A stretch of DNA of 9,377 nt from Firmicutes bacterium UBA993 (GTDB lineage: Bacteria > Bacillota > Dethiobacteria > DTU022): contig DBBD01000032.1 in the NCBI GenBank assembly GCA_002292015.1, positions 1 through 9,377 of the forward strand, given 5' to 3'. The position numbers and the translations under genes were made by a program. The notes under the pieces are model-generated. The model saw nothing but the letters and a program-made list of their open reading frames with translations. It was not told where the DNA came from and ran no database searches. The first letter of the stretch is position 1. Every line of letters starts with the position of its first letter. Shown piece after piece: positions 1 through 7,022 of this stretch.

Positions 1-64
1 TGAAAGGTTTTATATGTAAAAGCTGCTGGTGAATTTTTGAGCCATGGTGCTTATCGTCACCGTA

Positions 65-93
65 TTGTTTAAATAATATTTTTTGTTTATACT
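65..93 (+). promoter_or_regulatory. Candidate sigma-A promoter for the CBS-domain gene
   Basis: The sequence shows TTGTTT (65-70, 3 of 6 consensus bases), a 17-base spacer, and TATACT (88-93, 5 of 6). It lies in an AT-rich stretch and would start transcription near base 100, giving a leader of roughly 90 bases before the ATG at 192. A TTGACA at 95-100 has no matching -10 at usable spacing and is not preferred. The assignment is inferred from pattern only. Confidence 0.35.
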
Positions 94-191
94 TTTGACA
101 TTTATTTCTGGACATAGAGAAGGAATTCTGTTTTGGGACAAGAAATGTAATCAGACACCATCCGGTAACTTAAATAACAGGAGGAACTAAA

Positions 192-668
192 ATGAAAGCA
201 GGGGAAGTCATGTCGGTCAAGGTTGTGGCGATTCCCATAAACGCCAACCTGGAAGAGACGGTTAACCTTTTGGCCGGCAACGGGATTAACGGTGCGCCGG
301 TTGTGGATCGGGAAAATAAGATCATTGGGATCGTTACAGAAAAAGATATCGCCTCTTTCGCCGAACGGGAAAATGTAATTCCTTTCACCAGGCTAGCCAG
401 GTTGGCCACACAAAGTCCCGAACTTCGGGATATTGCCGTGTTGCGCAAAAGTATGGACCTGTTGGAGCAAACCCTGGTAGAACAAGTGATGATTGCGAAT
501 GTGATAACAATTTCTGAGGAGACTCCAATTGCAGAAATAGCACAGTTAATGAACCTGCACCGAATTAACCACCTCCCGGTAACCGATGCAGAAAATGTGC
601 TCAAAGGTATTGTCACCAAGGCCGACGTGGTTAAGTTCCTGGCCGACAGAGAGCGATACTTACGCTGA
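192..668 (+). CDS. Stand-alone tandem CBS-domain protein (158 aa)
   Basis: This small cytoplasmic protein consists almost entirely of two CBS domains (about residues 1-56 and 94-152), which together form a Bateman module. Each domain ends with the G-h-x-T-x-x-D nucleotide-ribose-binding motif: GIVTEKD at 46-52 and GIVTKAD at 139-145. A charged linker of about 37 residues separates them. Bateman modules are known to bind adenosine nucleotides such as AMP, ATP or S-adenosylmethionine and to act as energy or ligand sensors. No catalytic or DNA-binding domain is attached, so the partner is unknown. The ATG is well supported by AGGAGG at 179-184 with a 7-base spacer. The gene points toward the 3' end of the minus-strand block, so it is probably a separate transcription unit. 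The family is clear; the ligand and regulatory target cannot be read from the sequence. Confidence 0.9.
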   Translation: MKAGEVMSVKVVAIPINANLEETVNLLAGNGINGAPVVDRENKIIGIVTEKDIASFAERENVIPFTRLARLATQSPELRDIAVLRKSMDLLEQTLVEQVMIANVITISEETPIAEIAQLMNLHRINHLPVTDAENVLKGIVTKADVVKFLADRERYLR

Positions 669-970
669 CAAAAATCAATAAGCGTAGTGGCATAATGACG
701 GAAGGGCTGCTGTAAATCGCCACACGAAACGTACATCTATACACGTATACATGGCGAACGTCTGAAGCAATTTAAGCTAAAAGCCGCTGACAAACTGCCG
801 CCCTCTCCCGCGGGCAGTCGCCGGCTGCCGGAACTTCTTATGGTTCCCAAACACTGAGCGGCGTAGTTGGTAGCCTGTTTTTTTCGGAATACAAGATTAA
901 CCACATTTTCTTGCTGGTTTGGTTAACTTAAAGCCAGTCCTCTATCGCCGGCGACTGTTGCAAACTCCCC
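669..970. other. Intergenic region between convergent genes with several GC-rich dyads
   Basis: No convincing reading frame is present. The region lies between the 3' ends of the CBS gene and the minus-strand block. Visible structure: TCGCCA/TGGCGA (717-722/752-757), ACTGCC/GGCAGT (794-799/813-818), GGAAC/GTTCC (830-834/843-847), TTAACCA/TGGTTAA (897-903/920-926), and a perfect 10-base palindrome TCGCCGGCGA at 945-954. A seven-base T run follows at 878-884, but no good stem directly precedes it. None of the dyads is a canonical intrinsic terminator for either flanking gene. Confidence 0.5.
815..957. repeat. 11-bp perfect inverted repeat, arms 815-825 and 947-957
   Basis: The left arm CAGTCGCCGGC (815-825) is the exact reverse complement of the right arm (947-957), with 121 bases between them. 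The right arm overlaps the palindrome at 945-954. No flanking target-site duplication and no transposase are visible, so calling it a small non-autonomous element would be speculation. GC-rich short arms can also arise by chance. Confidence 0.4.
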
Positions 971-2080
971 TTAAACCAATAATGTCGGCATACTTCTTAA
1001 AATACCTTCTGTTTCCCGCATTATGTTTTGGACCGAATCGTATACCATTGGCATATCGTTGACCCTTTGCGCCGATTCTCCCGCAGCAAGCAAAGACTTT
1101 TCTTTGTCGCCCTGATATACAGCGTTGATCGACTCAATCTCGTATTCAATAATCGACTGGTCGATCGTGGTATAGTCGTCAGGTATGCCCAGATAAACAC
1201 CCGGAGATTTTATAAGGGTATTTTTGGCATGCTCCTCACTGCGAGGCGTTTTCAGCCAGCGCGCCGGTCCGACAAAACCGCGAGCTACCAAGGTTCCCCT
1301 GTCCTGCGCCTCTACTACACCTTCCTTCCAAATTTGGTGAAAATCACTTTCCGTGGTAGATAGAAAACGTGTTCCCATTTGCACTCCGTCTGCACCTAAA
1401 GCAAAAGCTGCGGCTACAGTTTTGCCATCACAAAAACCGCCGGCTCCTACGACCAAGGTTTTTTCATCTGATACTGCTTCCACTACTGCCGGCAACAAAA
1501 CCATGGAGTGTACCGGTTCCCAGGAAACATGAAAACCCCCTTCATGACCGGAGGCTATTATCACTTCCACGCCGGCCTTTTTACAACGTAGGGCAGCCCT
1601 TACTGACGGCATAACGTGCATCCAGACTAAGTCGGTTTGCTTTACCGTTTCCGCCCAAGGTAATGGATCGCCCGCAGAAGTAACGAGAACTTTAAACCGG
1701 CTCTTCATTTCCGGAATTTCATTCCTCATATCAATCATGGTTCTGATGATCAGCTCTGCTATCTCATTCATCTCCGCTGAAACCATCACATTTATGCCGT
1801 AGATACCTCCGGCATCTCTGGTCTGATCAAGTGTTTGACGAAAAATCGCCCTTAAGATGGTTTCTTTATCATCTCTTGGGTCGGCACCGCCGCTGCGGCA
1901 AAAATAATCATATATTTCCGGCTGTTTTTCATCAGAGGCGATGCCGCTGGAGCTAATTAGGCCTAATATACCGGCGTTAGATGCGGCAACACACAATTTA
2001 TTGGTACCGAAGGGCCCCATTCCCCCCTGGATAATCGGATATTTAATCCCAACCAAGTCGCAAAGCCTGGATTTAATCAT
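971..2080 (-). CDS. FMN-dependent nitronate monooxygenase / enoyl-reductase-II family protein (369 aa)
   Basis: A TIM-barrel flavoprotein of the 2-nitropropane dioxygenase/FabK-like superfamily. The N-terminal FMN-site segment reads PIIQGGMG (residues 15-22). The catalytic-His segment is EGGFH (180-184), in the place of the family's usual EAGGH. The FMN-phosphate region runs from GAGG (212-215) through GADGVQMGTRF (229-239), which is canonical. Length is normal for the family. Members oxidise nitronates, reduce enoyl thioesters or serve polyketide systems, and sequence alone does not separate these roles. As the last gene of an acyl-CoA block (85 bases after the hydratase), a role on an enoyl- or acyl-thioester is a reasonable inference. 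The ATG start has GAGGAG upstream with a rather long spacer of about 12 bases. Family call is strong; substrate is unknown. Confidence 0.88.
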   Translation of the reverse strand: MIKSRLCDLVGIKYPIIQGGMGPFGTNKLCVAASNAGILGLISSSGIASDEKQPEIYDYFCRSGGADPRDDKETILRAIFRQTLDQTRDAGGIYGINVMVSAEMNEIAELIIRTMIDMRNEIPEMKSRFKVLVTSAGDPLPWAETVKQTDLVWMHVMPSVRAALRCKKAGVEVIIASGHEGGFHVSWEPVHSMVLLPAVVEAVSDEKTLVVGAGGFCDGKTVAAAFALGADGVQMGTRFLSTTESDFHQIWKEGVVEAQDRGTLVARGFVGPARWLKTPRSEEHAKNTLIKSPGVYLGIPDDYTTIDQSIIEYEIESINAVYQGDKEKSLLAAGESAQRVNDMPMVYDSVQNIMRETEGILRSMPTLLV

Positions 2081-2165
2081 CAGTTCTTCTCACTCCTCAA
2101 TTTAGCTGTAATAAGCTCTGCTACGCTAATCTGCTTTTCTTCGCTGCAGCACCGCTTTTACGACG

Positions 2166-2933
2166 TTACCTTCCCTTAAATTCCGGCTTGCGCTTCTCCA
2201 GAAAAGCGCTCATTCCCTCTTTTTGATCTTCCGTGGCAAAAAGAAGGGCAAAATATGAGTTTTCCAGCAGGTCCGCTGAATATTTGTCCATATCCAGACC
2301 GGTATTAATCGCTACTTTCGCTGCACCCAAGGCGACCCCGCCGTGGCGGATATAGCTATGCATTTTGTTTTGAGCCTCTTCCATCAGTTTCTCCACAGGT
2401 ACGAGCGCTTCTACCAAGCCTATGCTGTAAGCTTCTGTGGCATCGACCATCCTTCCTGAGAAGATAATGTCCTTGGCTTTTCCCGCGCCGACCAGACGGG
2501 CCAGCCGCACAGTCCCTCCGCCGCCGGGAATAATGCCGATGCGGATCTCCGGTTGCCCCAGGACGGCCGTCTCAGAGGCGATACGCAGATCGCAGCCTAA
2601 AGCCAGCTCGCAGCCACCGCCTAAACAATAGCCGCTGATTGCTGCGATAACCGGTTTCGGCATGGTTTCCATGAGACGAATGACTTGCTGCAACCCCTGG
2701 CGATAAAAAACGTCAACCGCAGAGGCGTTAGCCATGGCTTGGATATCAGCCCCGGCTGAGAAAAACTCCGTGCCACCAGTCAAGATTACCCCACGCACCG
2801 CTTGGTCGCTATTCGCCGACTGCAGCGCCTCATGTATCCCGGCACGGACCTCTTCGTTTAATGCGTTTTTAACTTCGGGGCGGTTTATAGTAATTATCCC
2901 CATAGCGCCTTCCTTTTTGTACAACACTACCAT
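2166..2933 (-). CDS. Enoyl-CoA hydratase, crotonase family (255 aa)
   Basis: This enzyme hydrates trans-2-enoyl-CoA to 3-hydroxyacyl-CoA in the cytoplasm, the second step of beta-oxidation. The crotonase fold is complete: INRPEVKNAL near residues 16-25, the oxyanion-hole segment SAGADI (59-64) and the GGGCELALGCD segment (105-115). Both catalytic glutamates of true hydratases are visible, Glu109 and Glu129 (the latter in GQPEIRIG), which favours hydratase over the many crotonase relatives that lack one. Length is typical. The start is strongly supported by AAAGGAGG (complement of 2943-2950) with a 9-base spacer to the ATG. It sits between the acyl-CoA dehydrogenase (128-base gap) and the FMN protein (85-base gap), with the same orientation. 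A short-chain, crotonase-like preference is likely but cannot be proven from the sequence. Confidence 0.95.
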   Translation of the reverse strand: MVVLYKKEGAMGIITINRPEVKNALNEEVRAGIHEALQSANSDQAVRGVILTGGTEFFSAGADIQAMANASAVDVFYRQGLQQVIRLMETMPKPVIAAISGYCLGGGCELALGCDLRIASETAVLGQPEIRIGIIPGGGGTVRLARLVGAGKAKDIIFSGRMVDATEAYSIGLVEALVPVEKLMEEAQNKMHSYIRHGGVALGAAKVAINTGLDMDKYSADLLENSYFALLFATEDQKEGMSAFLEKRKPEFKGR

Positions 2934-3061
2934 TCAGTTTAACCTCCTTTAAAATGTCGGCTCAAGAAAACCAATGCTATATTGTGTTGAATAGAGCGCT
3001 TATCATGAGAAAAGCCGTAATAATAAACCTATTTTTACTAAAAGTGGATCATTTATCGGTT

Positions 3062-4210
3062 TTAGTAACCCCTCCTTTCCAGTTGTCCGGCAATGATCAT
3101 TCGCTGCACCTCTGACGTGCCCTCGTAGATGCGGGTAATCCGAGCGTCGCGGTAGATCCGCTCGATCGGGTACTCTTTCATATAGCCCATTCCCCCGTGG
3201 ATTTGCACCGCCCGGTCGGCCACGCGGCAATAAACTTCCGAGGCAAACAGTTTTGTCATGGCCGCGTCCATAATGATGTCCGCCCCCTGGTCAACCTTCC
3301 ACGCCGTCTGCATCGTCAGCGCTTCTGCCGCCGCGGTCTCCATCGTCATATCGGCCAGCATCCATTGGATAGCCTGGTTCTCAAAAACCGGTTTGCCAAA
3401 CTGAACCCTCCCTTGCGCGTAGCGCAATGAAAGCTCAATCAGCCGCTTACAGGCTCCCACGCAACGTGCGCCCAGGCCGGCCCTGCCGGAGGCTAATATT
3501 TTTAGAGCGGTCACAAAACCTTCGCCTTCTCTGCCAAGCAGGTTTTCTTCCGGCACCTCACATTGATCAAAAATAATTTCCGAGGTGTGAGAGCCGCGCA
3601 ACCCCATCTTTTTCTCAATTTTGCCTACCTTGTAACCGGGAAAAACTTTTTCCACCACAAAAGCGGAAATTCCGCGCGCGCCCCGGGATGGATCCGTAAC
3701 GGCCATGGTAGTGACAACATCAGCTTCTGGACCGTTGGTGATAAAATGTTTCACCCCGCTTAAAATCCAGCGATCCTTTTTCTTTATCGCTGTAGTTTTC
3801 AGCGCAGCCGCGTCCGAGCCGGCATCGGGCTCGGTCAGGGCAAAGGCGCCGATCATTTTCCCTTCAGCCATCATGGGCAGGTATTTCTGTTTGAGAGGCT
3901 CGGAGCCCGCTAAAACCAGCCCTGAGGTGCCGATCCCGGTATGTGCGCCGATGAAACCGGAAAATCCGGCGTGCCCCCGCCCCAGCTCTCGGCCGACAAC
4001 ACATTTGCCGACCATATCCAGACCTAGCCCCCCATATTGTTCGGGGGTGCTGGTGCCAAATAAACCAAGCTTACGGGCTCCCTCAATTAGCTCTGCAGGG
4101 AGGCAGTCTTCGTTTTCGATATAATCTTCCCGCGGAAATAGCTCCTTTTCTACAAATTCCCGCACCGAGCGACGGATTGTCTCCAACTCTTCAGATATAG
4201 AAAAATCCAC
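3062..4210 (-). CDS. Acyl-CoA dehydrogenase, short/medium-chain type (382 aa)
   Basis: A FAD enzyme that oxidises acyl-CoA to trans-2-enoyl-CoA, passing electrons to electron-transfer flavoprotein. All three domains are present: N-terminal helical (about 1-117), middle beta with FALTEPDAGSD (123-133) and WILSGVKHFITNG (148-160), and C-terminal helical with RYAQGRVQFGKP. The catalytic base is Glu363 in RIYEGTSEVQR, the position used by short- and medium-chain enzymes. Length is standard. The start is GTG; an in-frame TAG lies three codons upstream, so it cannot extend, and AGGAGG (complement of 4223-4228) lies 12 bases ahead. No etfAB gene is in the window, so its electron acceptor is encoded elsewhere. 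It may act in butyryl-CoA oxidation, or in the reverse direction in a fermenter. Confidence 0.95.
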   Translation of the reverse strand: MDFSISEELETIRRSVREFVEKELFPREDYIENEDCLPAELIEGARKLGLFGTSTPEQYGGLGLDMVGKCVVGRELGRGHAGFSGFIGAHTGIGTSGLVLAGSEPLKQKYLPMMAEGKMIGAFALTEPDAGSDAAALKTTAIKKKDRWILSGVKHFITNGPEADVVTTMAVTDPSRGARGISAFVVEKVFPGYKVGKIEKKMGLRGSHTSEIIFDQCEVPEENLLGREGEGFVTALKILASGRAGLGARCVGACKRLIELSLRYAQGRVQFGKPVFENQAIQWMLADMTMETAAAEALTMQTAWKVDQGADIIMDAAMTKLFASEVYCRVADRAVQIHGGMGYMKEYPIERIYRDARITRIYEGTSEVQRMIIAGQLERRGY

Positions 4211-4238
4211 TTGAACCTAAAACCTCCTCGGTCTCTCG

Positions 4239-4269
4239 TATGTATAATGTAGTTAAGCAGGACAAAAAA
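4239..4269 (-). promoter_or_regulatory. Weak candidate promoter ahead of the acyl-CoA dehydrogenase
   Basis: Read on the minus strand, a T-rich -35 region (complement of 4264-4269) is followed after 17 bases by TATACA (complement of 4241-4246). It lies within a 223-base gap that is unusually long for this block, so the acyl-CoA dehydrogenase, hydratase and FMN protein may have their own promoter. The -35 match is poor. Confidence 0.22.
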
Positions 4270-4304
4270 TATCAGAATGCTACTTTCCCGACCCGCCGCG
4301 GATT

Positions 4305-4341
4305 ATTAAGAAACATAAGGTCAACGCGACGCGCTCTTAAT
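4305..4341. repeat. 7-bp inverted repeat ATTAAGA/TCTTAAT
   Basis: The arms 4305-4311 and 4335-4341 are perfect reverse complements around a 23-base GC-rich centre. It lies in the 223-base gap between the minus-strand thiolase and acyl-CoA dehydrogenase genes. It could be an operator or an RNA stem. No T tract follows on the minus strand, so it is not an intrinsic terminator. Confidence 0.3.
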
Positions 4342-4433
4342 CAAATGCGCTGGAAATTGGGTGCCGGCAATCAGGCTTAATTCAGACCTTTGTCGGGCTA
4401 GACTCGAACCTTGCGCCGACGAAGGCGGTTCAC

Positions 4434-5657
4434 TCAGCAGCGCTTGACTAGAGTGGCCAAACCCTGTCCGCCGCCAATGCAGATCGCGGCCAGGCCGAAA
4501 TCTCTTTTTTCCACAGACAGGATCCGAGCCAGGCTACCCACTAATCTGGCCCCGGTCGCGCCTAAGGGGTGCCCCAGGGCGATAGCACCACCCTTGACGT
4601 TGACTTTTTCCGGTTCTAAACCAAGCGCTTTCATATTCCATAGTGGCACTACGGCGAAAGCCTCATTAATTTCCCAGAAATCAACTTCTTCTGGCCCTAA
4701 CCCGGCTTTTTTCAGCGCCATTTGGCATGCCGGCAGGGGACCTTTGCCCATGAATAGCGGATCGACCCCACCCCACCCCAGGGATAAAATCCTGCCTAAC
4801 GGTTTTATACCGCGTTCAGCCGCTTTCTGCTCGGACATCAGTATTACCACTGCCGCTCCGGAATTTAGTGGTGACGAGTTGCCGGCGGTGATTAACCCGC
4901 TCTCTTTAAACGCCGGCGGCAGGGAGGCGATCTGTTCATAAGTTGTGTCGGCCCTGATGCTTAGGTCATGCTCTACCACGTTAAGTCGGCCGTCGGTGCC
5001 GGTCACCTCAAATGGCAGAATCTCACCCCGGAAAAAGCCATCAGCCTGTGCCCGGGCAGCTCGCTGATGGCTTTGCTGCGACCAACGGTCCATTTCTTCG
5101 CGGCTGATATTACCCTCTTTGGCTAAAAGCTCTGCTGTTTCGCCCATAGCAGGCAAAAGATAGCGGTCGCTTTCGGCATCGTACATCTCGGCTGCGCTTT
5201 TACCGATTTTCGCAGGATCAAACCGGTTCTGCACTAAAAGTTTCGGGTTGGGCCGGGTGCCGTGGCGCATCGGCACATGGGTCATATGCTCCAACCCGCC
5301 GGCTATAACCAGATCACTGTAGCCGGACGCGATCTCCATTACACCCAGGTGGATGGCAGCCATGGAAGAGCCGCACTGCACATCTACCGCCATAGCCGGT
5401 GTCGCATAAGGCAGATCCGCCAGCAGGCTGACCGCCCGGCCGCCGTAGAGCCATTGTTCGCCAGTCTGGTTGGCGCAACCGATGATACAACGATTCACCT
5501 CATCGGGTTCCAGACTGAAGCGCAGCAGTAGCTCTTGGATCAGCTGGGCGGCACATTCATCCATACGCAGGCCGTTAAACAGGTCCGTCTCGGGTTTGGC
5601 GGGCCTGGCCTTGGTTATCGGTGTGCGTAAATACCCGGTGAGGACTACATTTCGCAC
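4434..5657 (-). CDS. Thiolase (acetyl-CoA acyltransferase family, 407 aa)
   Basis: This enzyme cleaves 3-ketoacyl-CoA with CoA to give acetyl-CoA and a shortened acyl-CoA, or runs in reverse as an acetyl-CoA C-acetyltransferase. Key elements are all present: nucleophile Cys95 in VDVQCGSSMA, the NEAF motif (331-334), His363 in GGAIALGHPLGATGAR, and Cys393 in AICIGGGQG. Length is slightly above the usual 390-400. The start is GTG with GAGGTG (complement of 5663-5668) and a short 5-base spacer. It follows the esterase gene by 87 bases in the same direction, and a 223-base gap separates it from the acyl-CoA dehydrogenase gene. It is clearly divergent from the + strand thiolase, so the two probably differ in chain-length preference or direction. 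Whether it is biosynthetic or degradative cannot be decided from the sequence. Confidence 0.94.
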   Translation of the reverse strand: MRNVVLTGYLRTPITKARPAKPETDLFNGLRMDECAAQLIQELLLRFSLEPDEVNRCIIGCANQTGEQWLYGGRAVSLLADLPYATPAMAVDVQCGSSMAAIHLGVMEIASGYSDLVIAGGLEHMTHVPMRHGTRPNPKLLVQNRFDPAKIGKSAAEMYDAESDRYLLPAMGETAELLAKEGNISREEMDRWSQQSHQRAARAQADGFFRGEILPFEVTGTDGRLNVVEHDLSIRADTTYEQIASLPPAFKESGLITAGNSSPLNSGAAVVILMSEQKAAERGIKPLGRILSLGWGGVDPLFMGKGPLPACQMALKKAGLGPEEVDFWEINEAFAVVPLWNMKALGLEPEKVNVKGGAIALGHPLGATGARLVGSLARILSVEKRDFGLAAICIGGGQGLATLVKRC

Positions 5658-5744
5658 TTTATCACCTCGTACAATTCTTTCTCTTGATGAAGATGGTTAC
5701 GGTGAAGGGGTAATGCCCTCCGGGAGAGGGTCAGGAAAATATAG

Positions 5745-6827
5745 TTAATTTCCTCCTTCAGCCGTTGCCGAGTTTTTTTGCCCCCTGAGACGCCGAGCAA
5801 CAATAATTATAACCAAGGCCAAAACCACCAGGGAGCCAATAAGGAAATACAAGGCTAACGGTGTTCGCTCTACCGGTAGGGAATGTCTTTGGAAATGTTC
5901 CCATATAACCTCGCTTGCTTCTAGATGTCTTGAGACGAGGCCAATCGACGCTGCCGGTAAAAACTGAGGACCACCGGGCCAAGTATGGCCGCCACCTTCA
6001 ACGACATATTTTATAACCTCTGTGCCGTCTTGCCCTCCGCTATAAACAGTACGCCTGATTAAAGTAGGATCATTTTCCGCTGTCTGCGGCAGATAGTCCA
6101 CTACCGGCTCTGCGGTAATGCCGTTTGCCTCAGCCCAAAAGGCAGCCGTATCTTCCGTAGACATAAAAATACCCCCCCCCTCGTAGGGAACAATCGGGTC
6201 TTCATCGCCCATGATTATTATTACAGTAACCGGCCTTGTCGGCTCCGCCGCGGCAAAGTTTACGGTCATCGGTGATGTTACCGTCGCTATGGCGGCAATC
6301 TTATCCGAAAGCTCCAGCGCCAACCGGTAGGCCAGCATGGCACCGTTAGACATCCCCGTAACGTAAACACGAGTCCGGTCGATATTGTATGTTGCCGCAA
6401 AATGATCGATCAACGTTGAAATAAAGCCGACATCATCAATGCCGGCAGCGTACTGCAGCGACATGTCAATACCGATATTCCACTGCCGGTTAGCGCCCGG
6501 AAGCTGCGGCAGGTCGGGGTGTTCTCCTTCCAATTCCAGGCATTCGGGGAAAAGGGCGATAAACCCCTTTTCTTCAGCCAAAAACGCAAACTCGCTCAAT
6601 GTTGCCTGTCCTATGGCACCGCTGCCCAGGCCGTGCAATGAAATTACAAGCGGAAGCGAAACCCGGCCGTCATAAGCGGGGGGCAAAAAGTAGCTAAAGG
6701 TGCGTTCGTGCCCGCCATGCTCCAGTGAGCCGCTCGTCAGCATCCCCTTGACGTTGCCGGCCCAGCCAAACATAATCACCGACACAATAAGAAAAACAAC
6801 AAGCCCTCGTTTTTTCAGGAAATACAT
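5745..6827 (-). CDS. Secreted, membrane-anchored PHB-depolymerase/feruloyl-esterase-like alpha/beta hydrolase (360 aa)
   Basis: An alpha/beta hydrolase of the LpqC/polyhydroxybutyrate-depolymerase-like family. Numbered from the ATG at 6827, residues 1-28 form a signal peptide (KKR followed by a hydrophobic core). The oxyanion-side motif SLHGLGSG is near residues 63-70, nucleophile Ser160 is in GMSNG, a probable acid Asp210 is in GDEDP, and His281 is in GGGHTWPGG. Near the C terminus, residues about 324-343 form a transmembrane helix followed by RRLRGQK, a stop-transfer pattern, so the catalytic domain should face outward and stay tethered. The ATG at 6827 has AGGAGG 10 bases ahead; the in-frame TTG at 6878 has none. 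The codons for EGGG contain a 9-base G run (6172-6180). It is first in the minus-strand block, ahead of a thiolase. The true substrate (polyester, aryl ester or other) is unknown. Confidence 0.87.
   Translation of the reverse strand: MYFLKKRGLVVFLIVSVIMFGWAGNVKGMLTSGSLEHGGHERTFSYFLPPAYDGRVSLPLVISLHGLGSGAIGQATLSEFAFLAEEKGFIALFPECLELEGEHPDLPQLPGANRQWNIGIDMSLQYAAGIDDVGFISTLIDHFAATYNIDRTRVYVTGMSNGAMLAYRLALELSDKIAAIATVTSPMTVNFAAAEPTRPVTVIIIMGDEDPIVPYEGGGIFMSTEDTAAFWAEANGITAEPVVDYLPQTAENDPTLIRRTVYSGGQDGTEVIKYVVEGGGHTWPGGPQFLPAASIGLVSRHLEASEVIWEHFQRHSLPVERTPLALYFLIGSLVVLALVIIIVARRLRGQKNSATAEGGN
6172..6180 (-). repeat. Nine-base G homopolymer inside the esterase gene
   Basis: The + strand carries nine consecutive C residues, hence G9 on the coding strand. 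They encode the Glu-Gly-Gly-Gly segment just after the acid residue of the hydrolase (about residues 216-219). In the sequence as given the frame is open. Gain or loss of one G would shift the frame and truncate the protein before the catalytic His and the membrane anchor. Confidence 0.9.
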
Positions 6828-6837
6828 TTGTCTTAAG

Positions 6838-6843
6838 CCTCCT
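6838..6843 (-). promoter_or_regulatory. Ribosome binding site that fixes the esterase start
   Basis: The complement of CCTCCT reads AGGAGG, 10 bases before the ATG at 6827. The alternative in-frame TTG at 6878 has no purine-rich site upstream. Starting at 6827 also gives a textbook signal peptide, whereas the longer form would add 17 charged residues in front of it. Confidence 0.85.
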
Positions 6844-6861
6844 ATTCGAGTCACAATTGCT

Positions 6862-6890
6862 TTTAATTTATTTCGCAAATGTTATGCCAA
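6862..6890 (-). promoter_or_regulatory. Weak candidate sigma-A promoter for the esterase
   Basis: On the minus strand TTGGCA (complement of 6885-6890, 5 of 6 consensus bases) is followed after 17 bases by ATTAAA (complement of 6862-6867, 3 of 6). The position is sensible, just upstream of the ribosome binding site at 6838-6843, but the -10 is poor. Confidence 0.25.
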
Positions 6891-6991
6891 TTAAAAACAG
6901 TTGGCCGGAAGCAGCAGCACGACAAGTTCTTCTAAACGTTGATGACAAATTTCACCAATATTTAAACTTTGTTAATGCTTAACGGGCATGT

Positions 6992-7022
6992 ATTAAATAA
7001 AAAGGCAGGCTAAGCCACGCCT
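6992..7022 (-). terminator. Terminator-like hairpin with T tract on the minus strand
   Basis: On the minus strand AGGC (complement of 7019-7022) pairs with GCCT (7003-7006), and an inner GGC/GCC pair closes a TTA loop (7008-7016). An interior mismatch separates the two helices. TTTTTATTT follows directly. No minus-strand gene lies upstream of it, so it would end either a small RNA or the leader of the esterase transcript. The stem is short, so confidence is modest. Confidence 0.4.

Noticed and set aside
95..100. TTGACA as a -35 element for the CBS gene
   Set aside because: No -10-like hexamer lies 15-19 bases downstream; the TTGTTT-N17-TATACT pair just upstream is a better candidate.
170..736. 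Long minus-strand frame opposite the CBS gene
   Set aside because: It is the complement of a well-supported CBS-domain gene, resembles no family and has no ribosome binding site. Similar long frames opposite the thiolases and acyl-CoA dehydrogenase were dismissed for the same reason.
878..884. T7 run downstream of the CBS gene as an intrinsic terminator
   Set aside because: Only a three-pair GGC/GCC stem with mismatches precedes it, which is too weak to support the call.
4392..4420. tRNA T-arm-like sequence on the minus strand (GGTTCGAGTC)
   Set aside because: The flanking bases do not form a five-pair T stem, and no acceptor stem, anticodon arm or CCA end can be built around it. It is explained as the loop of a small GTCGG/CCGAC hairpin.
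5716..5730. CCCTC/GAGGG hairpin after the esterase stop codon as a terminator
   Set aside because: The stem is only five pairs and no T tract follows on the minus strand. The thiolase starts 87 bases after the esterase with its own ribosome binding site, so read-through is more likely.
6828..6878. Longer esterase reading frame starting at a TTG (6878), adding 17 residues
   Set aside because: No ribosome binding site precedes it, whereas AGGAGG lies 10 bases before the ATG at 6827. The extra residues would also sit in front of a normal signal peptide.
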